DNA of 64,000 nucleotides from Lotus japonicus (lineage: Eukaryota > Streptophyta > Magnoliopsida > Fabales > Fabaceae), in assembly GCF_012489685.1 (NCBI RefSeq), contig NC_080044.1, positions 68,062,732 to 68,126,731 of the forward strand, given 5' to 3'. The notes beneath the pieces are model-generated. The model did not search any database and was not told the origin of the DNA. It saw only the letters and a list, made by a program, of their open reading frames with translations. Made by a program: the position numbers and the translations under genes. Within the stretch, counting starts at the first letter, position 1, and each line of letters begins with the position of its first letter. Positions 42,101-54,457 of this stretch are shown here, in pieces.

Positions 42101-44204
42101 GTAATTGAAGCTTCTGTTGCTTTGTATCATTTGTTGTCTCATGTGGATTCCTCACTGCATAGCCATCTTGTTGATCTCGGGGTTGAGCCCCAGTACTTTG
42201 CTCTCCGCTGGTTGCGAGTTTTGTTTGGACGTGAATTCTCACTTAATAACCTCTTGATCGTCTGGGATGAGATCTTTTTATCAGATAATAGTAAAGTGGA
42301 AAAGCATGATGAGGACAAAAATGATTCTGGTTTTAGGATCTTTCATTCATCTCGTGGAGCATTTATCTCGGCCATGGCCGTAGCAATGTTACTTCATTTA
42401 AGATCTTCGCTACTTGCAACTGAAAATCCTACAACCTGTCTCCAGAGATTATTAAGCTTTCCTGAGAACACTAACATTCAAAAACTAATAGAGAAAGCTA
42501 AATCCTTGCAGGCTCTTGCATTGAGTACTGAATTTTCATCCTCGGCACCTTCTTTCTTAGAGTATCATAACCCAGGAAAATCAGTTTTTACTAGATCTAA
42601 TACCCTTCCATCTGAATCAGCTTCACCAAAATCTCCTCTGAATGGTAGCTACTGGGAAGAGAAGTGGAGAGTTGTCCACAGTACTGAAGAAGTTAAACAA
42701 GACGGTCTAGAAAAACAGGTTCCAAATCGGAAAAAGAGATGGACAGAGAAGGTAAAGTTCAGTTTGAAAAGAACAGAATCTGACCCTTCTTCATCAAGGA
42801 ATAAGAGTGATAAGAAGGAAGCTAAGGAATCTATTAGGCGCAGTTTAATGGAAGATCTTTCAAAGGAACTTGGTTCAGAGGAAGATACCGAAAAACAGCA
42901 CTGTCATGAAACTTCATGTCAGCCGGATAATCTTTCAGTAGCCATTGAAGCGGAGCAACAAGATGATGGCTCTGAAGGTTGTGGCAATAGTTGCGGTGCT
43001 GAAGATAGATGTCTGAGAGGAAACACTAGCAATGAGGTAAACTTATCTGGCTCAGCTAGTCCCCATAATGAGGCCAACGATCGTGAAAATGACTCTCAGA
43101 AAAGTAGTGTTGCTTCGAATTTATCCCTTGATGACATTAATGAAACTTCACTTTCCCTTGATTCACCTCTTCCAATCTCTGATCATCCTGAGAACATATC
43201 TCAGATGTCAGGCTGCAATGATGATTCCATAGGAAATTTGATCACACACTCCAAGGAGAGAAAACTGAATAAATTCCAGTGGCTTTGGAAGTTTGGGCGC
43301 AATAATGGCGAATTTATTACTAAGAAAAGAGGAGGTGCTTCTGAGGCTGAAAAACCTGCCAACAATTGTAATGATCAAAGTAATAGAGCTCCCTCTTCAG
43401 CTGATGGGAATTGTAGTTCTAGTAGTTGCAAAGGGGAATCTGTAGACCAGAATGTGATTGACACTTTAAGGAATCTTGGGCAATCAATGCTTGAACATAT
43501 TCAGGTAAAAGTTCTTTCTGATTGTCACCCCCAAATTCAGTAACGAATTAGGCTATGTTTGGATATTCGTGTGGGACCAGCGTATACGGATGTAGCATGC
43601 ACCTCAAGGCAAAAAGTGAACTTAACTCTTGTGGATTGGGATGAAAGTACGTGTGGATTTGGATACTAGTTGAATCCAAATCAAACCAACTTTCATCTCA
43701 ATTCATAAGTAGAGTTCTGTCCAGTTTTTGTGTTGAAGTGTGTGCTAACGTCTATTTGCACCAATGACATTGGAGATCCCAACATAGTCTTAGTGCATGT
43801 TTGGTATACAATGGAGAATCACGGTGATGCCAAAATAAAGGTGCAGAGTTGCAAAAGCTAAGGAAGTTGCTTCTGTTTCCTGTGATTTTTTTGGTTTTAC
43901 CATGGTTTTTCACCATGTATTCAAACCTGCACTTGGCGAATGAACTGAAGATACAATTTGAGGATTGAGAACATACTTAGCTTTACATGATAAGTTCTTT
44001 GTAGACCTCAAAATGATGTTTCAGACGTGTTATCTTAAGGACTAAATTATTGTGTGGCAGGTGATTGAGTCTACTTTCCAACAAGGCCAGGGAGCTTCAA
44101 TGGATATCATGTCTAAAAATGTTGTGGGTGGCAAAGGGCAGGTTGCAGCCATATCAGCTCTCAAGGAACTCCGCAAAATTAGCAATCTTTTATCTGAGAT
44201 GTGA
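39188..44204 (+). CDS. TBC-domain Rab GTPase-activating protein (TBC1D5-like)
   Basis: Five exons: 39188..39411, 40030..40139, 40499..40675, 41667..43504 and 44061..44204, 2493 bp, 830 aa. The N terminus is disordered with Pro/Ser runs, then FGDLRGLQWRINLGVLP begins the TBC region. The catalytic arginine finger is Arg134 (DQDLSRLYPE) and the glutamine finger Gln170 (YRQGM), both present, so GAP activity on a Rab is expected. The domain continues through LSDAYGAEGELG, YFALRWLRVLFGREF and LLIVWDEIF. A long Ser-rich tail with basic patches (KKRWTEKVKFSLKRT) ends in a helical segment, VAAISALKELRKISNLL. The third intron carries a MITE. The particular Rab cannot be told from sequence. Confidence 0.93.
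41045..41350. mobile_element. MITE with AATAAGCGC motifs in TBC intron 3
   Basis: It starts near GGGTGCATTTGGGGAAATAG and ends near CTCTTCCAAACAGGGTG. The interior is packed with AATAAGCGC, GCGCTTATCG and AGCTTATGAAAATAAGC. It is the inverted relative of the copy at 24390-24680. Confidence 0.7.
43545..43960. repeat. MITE-like sequence in TBC intron 4
   Basis: Blocks GGCTATGTTTGGATATTCGT and GTGTGGATTTGGATACTAG, with an inverted partner AATCCAAATCAAACCAACTT, suggest a small inverted-repeat element. A second block, GTGCATGTTTGGTATACAA, follows at about 43795. Borders are unclear. Confidence 0.4.
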
Positions 44205-44763
44205 GGCGAGTCGTACATTGACTTGTATATAATATATATTTTGTGATTACAAATCCTTAGTATCAATGAAATGAATGTGTTCTGCTTCACTTCCACAGCT
44301 CATGAATTCCAAAGTTTTGCTCTTTGCAGATGTTCAGAGTGTAGATATCCCGGTTACATAAAATAAAATAAAATTATGATGATTCATTCCAAAGTATGCT
44401 TAAATTTTGCATGATTGCATACCTTTTGGTTTATATTTTAGAAGACTAATAATAATATTTAATTTAGATGGGTCAAATAACAAATATAGTAAGTACGGGT
44501 TAATATTAATAGTCCCTAAATGGCTAAATCATACAATGATAATTGCCTGTTTACCTGACTAATATTAAGGTTAATTTAGAATAAAACATATAAATAAATT
44601 GTAATTTATTTATTTTTTGTCGAAAATCATAAGTTTATTTTTAAAGCTGGAATATTTATATAGCCTGCATACTTAAATATTTAAACAAGTCAAAAGTAAT
44701 TTAAAATATTAAAATAAAATTTGATATAATAAAAGTAACAATGATACAAGTCAATGACCTAAA
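44205..44763. other. 3' end of the TBC gene and AT-rich spacer
   Basis: The 3' UTR probably runs to about 44300-44400. The rest is AT-rich with no recognised feature up to the Helitron start. Confidence 0.45.
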
Positions 44764-46160
44764 TCTATATATCTATGTAAATGAGACTTGAGTTTTTTGC
44801 TTTAAATACATCAAGTCATTCCTACCTCTACATTAAAATACATGAAAAATAAAGAATTTCATTTGCAATAAATATATTAAGTAATAAAATTAAAACTGAA
44901 TAAATTGTAATGTCAAAAACTATTCAACTACCAACATTAAATAATACATTTATAAACTTATTTATCTTCATTTTTATAATTATTTATATATTAATTATAA
45001 AATTTCCTATACATTTAAGTATTTTCTTTTTTTGAAAGTTCCTATACATTTAAGTAAAAGCTAAATATAATGTGATAAAAAAATTTAAACATATGTAGTT
45101 AAAATATTAATTATTGACCTCAAGTTGAGAAAAAAATTAAATTCATATAGAGTAATATATTTTATATAAAATAAATATATGAAATATCAGAAATAATCAA
45201 TGATTAAATGCTTTTCGTAAAGATATACTTAGAATTTTTTAATAGTTACATGTGTTGTTAATATAGATTATAATGTTGTTTTGTGTTATTTTATAAAATA
45301 ATTTTACATACATAAAAGACTAATATATTATAATTATTTAAGTCTTTTAGAATAATCTTTTTATATACATTAAAAAGTGTATAGAGTGTATACACAAAAT
45401 GATATTTAGAATAAACTTTTATTAAATAATATTTTTATATGGAAACATTATTTATAATTAAAATTAATTAATTTTATTAATAAAAAATTAGCAAATAGTT
45501 TTAAAATAAAAAAAGTGCCGCAATAATTTATTGATAAATCATTTATAAAAATATTTATAAAATTAACATTATTAAGTATGACGTGGATGTCAAAAAAGTA
45601 TGACGTGTGTGTATTTTTTTCAGAAATTTCTTGAATTATAAATTTTGATCTATTATATATTAGTAAAAAAGATCAACTTAAGTATAACAGAGAAAAATAA
45701 TTCAGGATAAAATTAAAAAATAATTAATTTACTAAATAATATTTTAGAATATTAAAATTAAAATTTATTGTAATTATCAAAGTTAAAGTTAATTAATTGT
45801 TGATAAAAAGTATAAGAAAATGTTGATATAATTTATTTGGTGATATTAAAACTTATCAATTGATTTAAAATATTTGAAATGCACTTTATAATTTATTGTA
45901 TGTTTAAATAAATACATCTTTAAATTGTTAAAATTATTTCAATGCAAATTATTAAATTTGAATAGTATTCATTATTTAAACAAAGAAAACTCTAATACTC
46001 ATAATGAAATGTTTTAACACAATTATTTTTATTTTATTATAATTTATAAGTAAAAAATATTTAATATATACATAATATTTTTATTTAGACTATAATAAAT
46101 TTTATATAATGTTGATAAAATTGTAAAAACACCCGTGCAACGCACGGGTTTTATATCTAG
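44764..46160 (+). mobile_element. Nonautonomous Helitron
   Basis: The 5' end reads TCTATATATCTATGTAAATG after host A. The 3' end has a perfect 7-bp-stem hairpin CCCGTGC/GCACGGG at 46132-46148, eight bases, then CTAG at 46157-46160 before host T. The interior is almost pure AT with no protein. The element is 1397 bp and shares its terminal hairpin with the stack at 1.4-10.9 kb. Confidence 0.85.
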
Positions 46161-46537
46161 TAAATAAGTATTTTATATTTAAAATGCGTTTTAAATAATT
46201 TAAAACCTAAATAGCTTAGGAATTTCATAAAAATCTTATTTTGGATTTGTCGAAATTCGAGTAACTTAACTGGTCATCACATTTTTTAAGAAGTGAGAGA
46301 AATGTGTATACTTTTTAAAATATAAACTAATTATGTATTGGAGTGTTAGTGTGTCTTTAAAAGAGTGTGTTGCTAGCACCCCTCTTAACTTATTAACTTT
46401 TTTCCCCATCAACCCAACCATATATATGAACAATGAATCGTTTATTGTTACGAATGATAATGTACATGTAACATTCATTTACCAACAATAAATGAATTTT
46501 CAATGAGCCCTTCTTCAAGTGGGAAAGAAACTGAAGT

Positions 46538-49500
46538 CTAGATAAAATTGTAATTCACTTGATGGTGCGTGGAACTATAAGAATGGCTAGATACTGGTAA
46601 GGGATCTTCAAATGGATTAGAAGAACTCCGTTGAGAGTATTGACTATTATGCGGATACTGGTAAGCTGGGACCATTATCATGTTATGTTGTTGCTGCTGT
46701 TGGAACATCATTTGATGATGATGTTGTTGTTGTTGATGTTGTTGAGCCGTCAATGTCATTTGCACATTGTGTGGAGGTCCTATTGCAAATGGATCATGTT
46801 GAGTATAGTGATTGAATGGGTTATGCAGAGTCATTCCCTCATATTCATAACCTGCATTTTGTAGTTGAAGCTGTCTCCTTGCATTTTCATCTTCATATAA
46901 ACTGTCTAGTAATAGCTTGTCAAATCCACCAGCCTAACTCAAGAAAAAAGGGGAAAGAAAAGTAGTGTCATTTCTTAGAGGTTTAATTAAAGGATTAACT
47001 CAACCTCATTGAGCTTATGATCAAAATAATTTGAGCATGACAAGAATGCAGCACTAAAGTAATAACATGTTTGGATCATGGGTCTGATTAGTATAAGTTT
47101 TATAAATAGAGGGTCTTCAAACACATAAGTTTCTCCCAAAATTTGATGTTGACTTTAGAATCAATTTTAGAAAGATTTACAAACATCTACTGATATAGCA
47201 GAAAAAACAAACCATTTTGCGGTTTGGTGCTGGGCTGGAGTGGTTACTTGGTGTTGTAACCAATGCAAGTTCCCAAGCAGAAGTTCCACTTATGTTAGTC
47301 AAAGCAAGATTGGTGGAGTTATTTCCTGCCAAAATTCAAAAAATATCTTAGAATTGGATTTAATATCAAATAGCAAGAATGGTTAACTAATGAGGCGAAA
47401 TTCAGGGCATGTTGAAAGTCCTTCTTTAATTGATTTTGAAGAGAGAATCAATTCTACAGAAAAGCTTATGTTAGTAGCTTATGTGTTTCAGAATTAATTT
47501 TGATGAAAGATATGTTACTCCAAATGCTATCAGTCTCAATTCCCCAGGGAGGCGTGCAGTGCACTACGGGTTGATCTCTAGGCCTTACCGCCGGGTGGTA
47601 CAATTGCAAGTGCCAATGCATTGCTTTCCTCCAGTTCTTGAGCTTTTGGATTGATTTCATTTAGACCCTGCAAAGGTGGACAAATGGAAAATACTAAAAG
47701 TTACGATACAGAACATAAGAACTGGTAGTTATCATCCACTACCCCTATTATTTCCGCCAAATAACATAGTTAGCGTTGCTACATCAACATTTACATTTTT
47801 TGCAATTTTCCATTGCTGGTGGACAAATATTATAAATTCCATCAAACCAAGCCAACATATATAATTATCATAGAACCAAAACTCACCAACAGATCGTCAG
47901 TAGCATCAAATGATATCAAAGAAGGAGGTTCAACCTCCTCTTCCTTAGGTTGTGTTTCTTCATCTACCAGTTCTTTCTCATTGACTTCTTCAGCTTGTTT
48001 CTCAACTGCTTGAGTCTCTTTGGATTCTTCGCTCTCTGATTCTTCATTTTGAGAAGTTTGATCATTTTCCTAATACATGTCACATGAAATTTATTAACGA
48101 AAATGTAACAGAATATAGCTAGAAAGTTGCTTAAGCTTCATTTGCCATCTTTGCATGTTACAAATCCCGGACTCAGTGATCCAATGGAAGTTTATTTGGA
48201 TTATGGACTCTTCAATTCCAAGTTTACAATTATAGCTAGAAAGAGACAGATACTAGTTCTTTGAAGCTTATATACAAAATACATATCAGACACGAGCTTT
48301 CTCAAGTTAGTTTTTAAATACTTTCTTACCTGTTTCTCATTAATAGAGCCTGATGTGGGTACTTCTTTAATGTATTCTTCCATTGTGATAAGAAAAGAAT
48401 GAGGTGGCTGTTTATTGCAGGAAAGAACTAGTGAGAAAAAGTCTAATGATATCAAATAACAAATTCTACTGATGAGCAAGAAATAACCTGTCTCAAGGTT
48501 GGAAATTGAAAACTCCTAGCAAGGTCTAAGTCCTTGCAGCGTTCATAAAAGTGTGCAAGATTAACAGCCTGCATAGTAAGAACAATCATCAATGGTAAAC
48601 ACAACTCACATTAGAAAATAAGAAGAATGTGTCTGAAACAAAGCATCATTATAATTAAACCTGTAGCATAGCTATTTTATAAATATGCAAAGCCTTTACT
48701 GCATCATATCTTGACATGTCAAAGAACTGCAACTTTCATTAGTTAGTATAATTGAAAGTCCAAATGAAGTGACCAAAGTAACAAATTAAACTGAGATCGA
48801 CACTACCGCATCCACAAGATTTATGATTCCATCATTGAGAGCACAATATATTTTGAAGCTCTCCTTTAATACCTGAATGATATCTCCAAAAACAAATAAA
48901 GTTAGAGAAGTAGTTGACAAGCAACATTTTCTGAGACATATAACTGCTAGTATATGAGAAGTACAAACTAAACATGCATACCAGGGCCAAAGCATACTGT
49001 ATTAGATAATTTCTAAAAGCCAATCTTCCAGGCTGCAAGGTAGTAAATCAAATTCGATGTTATCTTAGGGAGAGAAAATGCAGCAATTTCAACAGTAAAG
49101 AGATGTTGAGTATAAGATGAGGAGATTTCATGCAGATACATGTTTGATTACTGTTTTGTAGAACAATTTTTAGTTTTTATAAGCAAAAAAAACTTGTTTG
49201 ATATAAACTATTTTTGAAAATTGTTCTTTAAAAGAGATCTTATTTTCGGTTTTTAAAACCAAAAGCTCAAAACATCTCAGAGATGTTTTCTGTTTTTGTT
49301 GTCAGTTTTCACAAGTTACAAGTTTTCCAACTTTGCAAAACATCTCGTTCAAACTGTTTTCTTCTTCTAAAATGCTGGTTTTAAAATTGTTTCTAAGAAT
49401 AGTTTTTAAATTCATAATACTGAGAAAATAATCAAACTAAGTTCTTAAGTTTTCCCTATAAATTCTTACCTGACAGTCAATAAGGCAATGTAGAAGTTTC

Positions 49501-51523
49501 TGAAGTGTAGTAAGCTGCTCCAACAATTCATCACTAGCCAACATTCGTGTTCTGTTATTTACCTGTCAGAGATGAAAGTTAGCTACTAATTTTCTGAAAA
49601 AATATGAACAAAATAAAGACAAGGGGAACACACACCTTTGTCGAAATAGTTGATGGTTTTGTTTCAAATTCGATGTCATATCTAAGGATTCTATAACATT
49701 CAAGTCTTTCTTCCAAAAATAGTGCATAGGCTCGAATCCATTCAGAACATTCCCAAGCTGTGTAGAGAAATCTGATTAGGAATTATGACATGCATCAAAG
49801 TTCAGATAACAAAATAGAAGAAAAGTTATAACAACATACACTGACCGTAAAAAAAGAACAAAAAAAAAAAAAAACAACATACACAGAAGGCTTGAGTCAT
49901 CATTGAAATTGGATATTTGGAGAAAATGTATCCTCCTTGAGTAGCTTACAAGGTCTTCTCTGAAGGTAGGATCACCTTCTCTCAATATCCTATGAATCAC
50001 TATCAATGTTTTAATGGCAACCTGTCATTAATTTCATATTCAGTTAATGTCACAAAACGTTGAGATAAAATTAATGTTACTATTCTGAGTAAAATTGTGA
50101 TCAAACCCAATTTCTTCTCTCTTTATAAATAAGTCACAAATTGAGAAGCTTAAATTAAGAATGATCTAGCCCCTGAATGCTCCTTTAAATATATTGGACA
50201 TTTCATATCACATTTGTTATGGAAGGTTATTACTTAGAATTCAGGTTAGATTAGGCATAATTCTACCCAAAAGCTTAGGGGGTGAGAATTGTAATACCTT
50301 ATATAAAAGCTTATTTGGCTATATCACTAGTCAATGTGAGACTTCTCAACACACTCCTCATGTCCAGGACTAGACATATATGTCGGAGGCTCATATATAG
50401 GTGGTCTCTAATAAACGGATCTATGATATGCTCTGAAACCATCTTAGAAGAGTGAGGATTGCAATATCCTATATAAAAGCTTATTAGGTCATATCTCTCG
50501 GATCAATTTTAACTTCTCAAGAGTATTAGAGTTAGAGCAACAATATATACTTTTATATTACATATTTGAGAGGTGAATGCCCACATGATCATCAATCAAG
50601 CCTTTTTTCCCTCCTTTTCTGCTAATGTTTTTTCATTAAGAGAAAACAAGCATAAATTAAATCTTTGCAAACACTTGTTGAACACATGTTGTTTTATCAA
50701 TATATCATACTAAAGAGAAAAAGAGAGTTCCCATGATTTAATTTTTAGTGCATTCAAACAATGTCAAAACCACTAGGTATGAAGAGGGACTCACTATCCA
50801 ATTTTGTGTCTTGGAAAGTCTCTTGGAAAGTAGGTGTATGCAGTAAGCTATATCTGCCCTTGGTTGGTGTGCTGATGTGGCATAGAAGATTTCTACAAGA
50901 AGACATAGCAAAACATGATAACACCGGAATCTGAGAGTGATTACAGATTTTTCCACTGCAGAACTAAACATGCTTTGACGTTCAATATACTAAATTTAAT
51001 GATTTCATTTGTAATTTCTTCAAGCACAATCATTGAGATGGAAAACAAGCATGGCATGTTCATCAATCAAGGCTTTATGAAAAAGATTAATTTGAAGCTT
51101 TAATTTGAGGAAACAATTTTCACAATGCATGAGAATGAAAAAGGCATCAATGTAATTCACCAAAATTTGAGGACTAACTTCGAACATGACGTTCTTTGGG
51201 AGGATATTCTGCATGGCTGGTAGCTTTTACAACTGCAATATCCAATTCCTTCAAAAAGAAAATTGAACAACATAAAAAAAATGATTCAATTGAAAGATAA
51301 TGAAGGGAATAACAAATGAAAACATGTTATTTCAAAAAAAAGAAAACAAATGAAAACATGAACATTAATAAACGGAAAAATATAGCTTGTTGGAAATAAA
51401 GATCACAGAAACATGAATCGTAAGAAATATTACCTTGTTGTCGCTATTAACCTTGGCTAAGCCAACCTTGGTGGAGTCCTTGAGAGCTCCATAGACATTT
51501 CTGAAGCTCTTAAACGTTCCCAT
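46538..51523 (-). CDS. ANTH-domain clathrin assembly protein (PICALM/AP180 family)
   Basis: Fifteen exons on the complement: 51434..51523, 51179..51248, 50795..50892, 49883..50021, 49636..49757, 49470..49562, 48982..49032, 48807..48872, 48661..48726, 48488..48568, 48330..48407, 47887..48069, 47589..47667, 47213..47325 and 46538..46933, 1725 bp, 574 aa. The ANTH domain begins at the N terminus; its phosphoinositide-binding motif is [15 protein letters not shown] at 38-52. Later signatures are [34 protein letters not shown] and [19 protein letters not shown]. An acidic linker follows, then a Gln/His-rich tail with NPF at 481-483 and DPF at 490-492, which bind endocytic partners. Expected role: recruiting clathrin to plasma-membrane or TGN membranes. 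The exon 4 donor was set to T|GTATGT because the nearer GT breaks the frame. Confidence 0.93.
49135..49440. repeat. Inverted-repeat-rich MITE-like sequence in intron 6 of the clathrin assembly gene
   Basis: The stretch is rich in TGTTTTGTAGAAC, GTTTTTAAAACC and AAAACATCTC blocks with inverted counterparts. Ends resemble TGTTTGATTAC and GAAAATAATCAAACTA. No coding content and no confirmed duplication. Confidence 0.4.
50275..50522 (-). mobile_element. TRIM (miniature LTR retrotransposon) in intron 3 of the clathrin assembly gene
   Basis: Two diverged direct repeats of about 78 bases (50275-50352 and 50444-50522) share CCTTATATAAAAGCTTATT, then CTATATC and ACTTCTCAA. On the minus strand the sequence just inside the 5' repeat is TGGTTTCAGAGC, one base from the initiator-Met-tRNA primer site TGGTATCAGAGC. 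A purine-rich GGACATGAGGAGTG precedes the 3' repeat. The element is about 250 bp with no protein, which is the TRIM layout. Confidence 0.75.
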
Positions 51524-51820
51524 TCATCAAATTAATGTTATTCAATTTGATGGAAAGAGAGAAAGAAGAAGGAACAATGGTGTTCTTCTTCTTCTTCTTT
51601 GTTACTCTTTCATTTTCCAACCACAAAAGAAGAAACCGGTTAGCAACGAAAGGGTAGTTTGGTAATTTGAGGTTGCATAAGCTGTAACTAATTTATGAAC
51701 TATTTGACATATTTTTTTGAACAGAACTATTTGACATATTTTTTTGAACAGAACTATTTGACATAATTTGTGCAAATTATGTTTCTTGACTTTATTTTTA
51801 AATGTTATTTGACTTTTAAT
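51524..51820 (-). promoter_or_regulatory. 5' leader and proximal promoter of the clathrin assembly gene
   Basis: Minus-strand leader with AAGAAGAAGAAG/TTCTCTC-type tracts just upstream of the start at 51523. Bases 51695-51765 contain three short tandem copies of AACTATTTGACATA joined by TTTTTTTGAACAG. Confidence 0.4.
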
Positions 51821-51822
51821 TA

Positions 51823-52724
51823 GGGTGCACACGGGTCTAGTCAATCCAACGAAGCAAAAAAAAAAATAACCGATCGGATTCGACTCATGGATTAGATTGA
51901 ATTTTAGAAGGGAAAATCTGATGAATTTGGTTCGAATTCCAGGTTAAATCTGAACCAAATTATGACCCGAACATATATAACTATGTGTTTTGTTGGGATT
52001 CATTTTAGGTTTCTTATTTTGTTGGGAGAAATTAGTAACATGCTAATTGATTTGCTACAATCAATGCGAGTGTAATGAATTGGGTCATGATAGTTTATTG
52101 GGTTAGGCTTGGTCCTGTGTTGGGATGGAAGTAGGGCCGGTTGCCGACAGGCTTATGGTTTAGCATGCATCAGACCCAGGTCAGATCAACTAAATTAATA
52201 AATAGACAAGGTTAAGACTTTTTAAAAAGTCTTTTAGTTAAAAATGTAAGGTTTATGCTACTCAGAAAGTCTTGTAAACCTAGCACGCAGGCCTATTTAA
52301 AAAATATAAATTTATTTTATTATTTTTACATTGAATTTTTATTATTATATCTAAAAATGATATAGTTATGGACTTATTTATATGTTTAAACATGTTAGAC
52401 TATATAAATCTATGTAGATAGAAACCGATGACCTATATACTTTGACTTATATGATATAATGATATTATTATATTATTTCCCAATAGCTATAAGTTTGTTG
52501 ACATGTTACAAATAGATTTGTTGGTATACCTGAATGTCATATGATAAAGCAAACCTTTAAATAGGCTAGCATGTCAGGCCAGACTTTCAACATAAAGTTT
52601 AGGTCGGAAAAAAAAGCCTATGACAGGTTAGGCTTAGGCTTTTGAATTTTTTTAAAATAAGTCAGACTTATTTAAGCAAAGCGTAACCTAGCCTATTTTC
52701 ACTCATAGTCCTGTGCACCCCTAG
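51823..52724. mobile_element. Degenerate hAT-like element
   Basis: The ends TAGGGTGCACACGGGT and CTGTGCACCCCTA resemble the termini of the element at 28114-28931. The subterminal region has repeated AGGCTTA, GCCTA and CAGGCC words typical of legume hAT nonautonomous families. No matching 8-bp duplication was found (CTTTTAAT against GAGTGTTG), so the copy is rearranged or a border is misplaced. Confidence 0.5.
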
Positions 52725-53036
52725 AGTGTTGGTACCATACGATTGGAAAAGATATAATACTACTTGTATTTCTTATTATAAGAACTAAATATCTACCTCA
52801 TATTTTACGAAATGTGGTTGATGTAGTTAATAGCTTTAGATTTTTCTCAATTTATATTAACTTTTCAGTATTTACCTATAACTTACTTTTCTAAATATGT
52901 ATGTATTACTAATGTTTTGAAGAGTAGTGAGAAAAAAACTTAATTAAATATGATTATTCTTGTAAAAAAATTTAATGCACTATAAACGTCAAATCGATAC
53001 TTAAAAATAGTTCTTGAACATTCACATTATAAAGAC

Positions 53037-53243
53037 TCGGGATTGGACTGTTACTCTTGCTTACGTCCTTAGAGAGGCGAATGCAGCAGCTGATTGCCTC
53101 GCAGGACTTGGAGCTAGCCTCCTTTGCCCCCTGACTTGTCTTGAGAGCCCTCCTCAAGAGCTTCAGCCGATTCTGGCTAGAGATTTGTTAGCTTTGTAGT
53201 TTTTGTTGCTTGTCTGTTTAATTTTCCGATGTACCAAAAAAAA
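53037..53243 (+). mobile_element. 5'-truncated LINE with RNase H C terminus
   Basis: The insert encodes the end of an RNase H-like domain (REANAAADCLAGLGASL) and a short tail ending RDLLAL, then a stop. It ends CCGATGTACC plus an A tail. It is flanked by the 13-bp duplication ACATTATAAAGAC at 53024-53036 and 53244-53256, confirming target-primed retrotransposition and a 207-bp insert. Confidence 0.9.
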
Positions 53244-53256
53244 ACATTATAAAGAC

Positions 53257-54457
53257 AGCTATGAAGACACAAGAATGGGCTGTTGTTGGGATGTCTAAAG
53301 AGACTTAAGAGTTTGGAGGTATAAACTATGAAGTATCATTGCATAATGTCACACTAGTATAAAGTCTAATAAAAAATTATATTCAAACAAAATAAAAATA
53401 AAATGTCTTTGAATTATCCTTTTTTATTTTTCTCAATCAATTTGATTTGCCTGAATTTACACTTAGTTCAATCTATTTGGAGATCACACAAAGATTCATT
53501 CATTCTTTTTCTGTGTATATAACCAACCAGGAGTATTATTTTCTTCTTCAACCTTCACTTCTTCTTCTGCTTCCTATATTGCATTGACGGTTCCACACAC
53601 ACACCATTGCCTCAAAAATCAATCTGATTTTCCCAAAGTTGCAATCTTTTTAGCATTTACTCTGCCATAATTAGTCCAAAACCAAACACAAACATCAGTG
53701 GAGAACAGAAGATAGAGAGAAAAGAAGAAAAATTTCAATTTTTCATAGTAACAAGAAGCTAACAGTTGGTGGTGGCACTTGGGGCTTGATCAACAACATT
53801 GGGAATCTGAGACCCAATTTCCCAATTCAAATGAATCAAACTTCACTTTTTCAATCCTTCCCAGTAATGCAATCTCACCATGTTCTGTATGTGAGAGAGA
53901 TATAGCTTCAGAGCTCAAGAAAGTTGTGATCTTTCACCATTTTCTTCTCCCATTGCAGGTTAGTATTCTTTATTTGACTCAATCTCATGTGGGTTTCTTC
54001 TGTTCTAACGAGAAACTATTGTGGGGTTTGACATCTGGATTCATTCATTCAAGTCAAGGCCTTGACATCATGTCTTTGATCTTTGTTATTATTTGTTGTG
54101 GTTTTATTGAATTCATCAAGTAATTTTTAATTCAATGTTCTTCCTGGTTTTTCAATCAGCACTGTCCATGTAATGCTACAATTGTTGTCAATTTGGCACT
54201 ATTGTATTTGCCTTTTGGTGACTGTTCCATCCTGATTTGATCTCAAGTATTTGATAATTGTGTAACTAGAATATAAGAAGTAGCTTCATTCTGCATTTCT
54301 CTGTGCAATTTCAATCCAGTCAATGCCCTTCATACAAAAATGTGTTTGTCTATCTACCAGGAATGGTTTGTTCTAGATTATCACTCTACCAGTGATTTTA
54401 ATGTCACTGTATTCATTTTATGCCTGAACTTTCAGGGTTGACAGATAATACATTAAT
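53257..54457 (+). promoter_or_regulatory. Promoter, 5' leader and leader intron of the PHD-homeodomain gene
   Basis: A CT-rich leader (TTCTTCTTCAACC, CTTCTTCTTCTGC) begins near 53540. An exon probably ends at CCATTGCAG before GTTAGT at 53959. The next exon begins after AACTTTCAG at about 54436, 22 bases before the ATG, so an intron of roughly 480 bases would lie in the 5' UTR. Boundaries are inferred from consensus only. Confidence 0.55.

Noticed and set aside
46300..46390. GAGTGTTAGTGTGTC...GAGTGTGTTGCTAGCAC sequence, similar to pieces near 59930 and 63700
   Set aside because: It looks like a short dispersed repeat, but I could not define ends or duplications, so it was not listed as an element.
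46680..46760. GTTGTTGCTGCTGTTG-type trinucleotide run
   Set aside because: It encodes the Gln/His-rich tail of the clathrin assembly protein on the minus strand and needs no separate repeat explanation.
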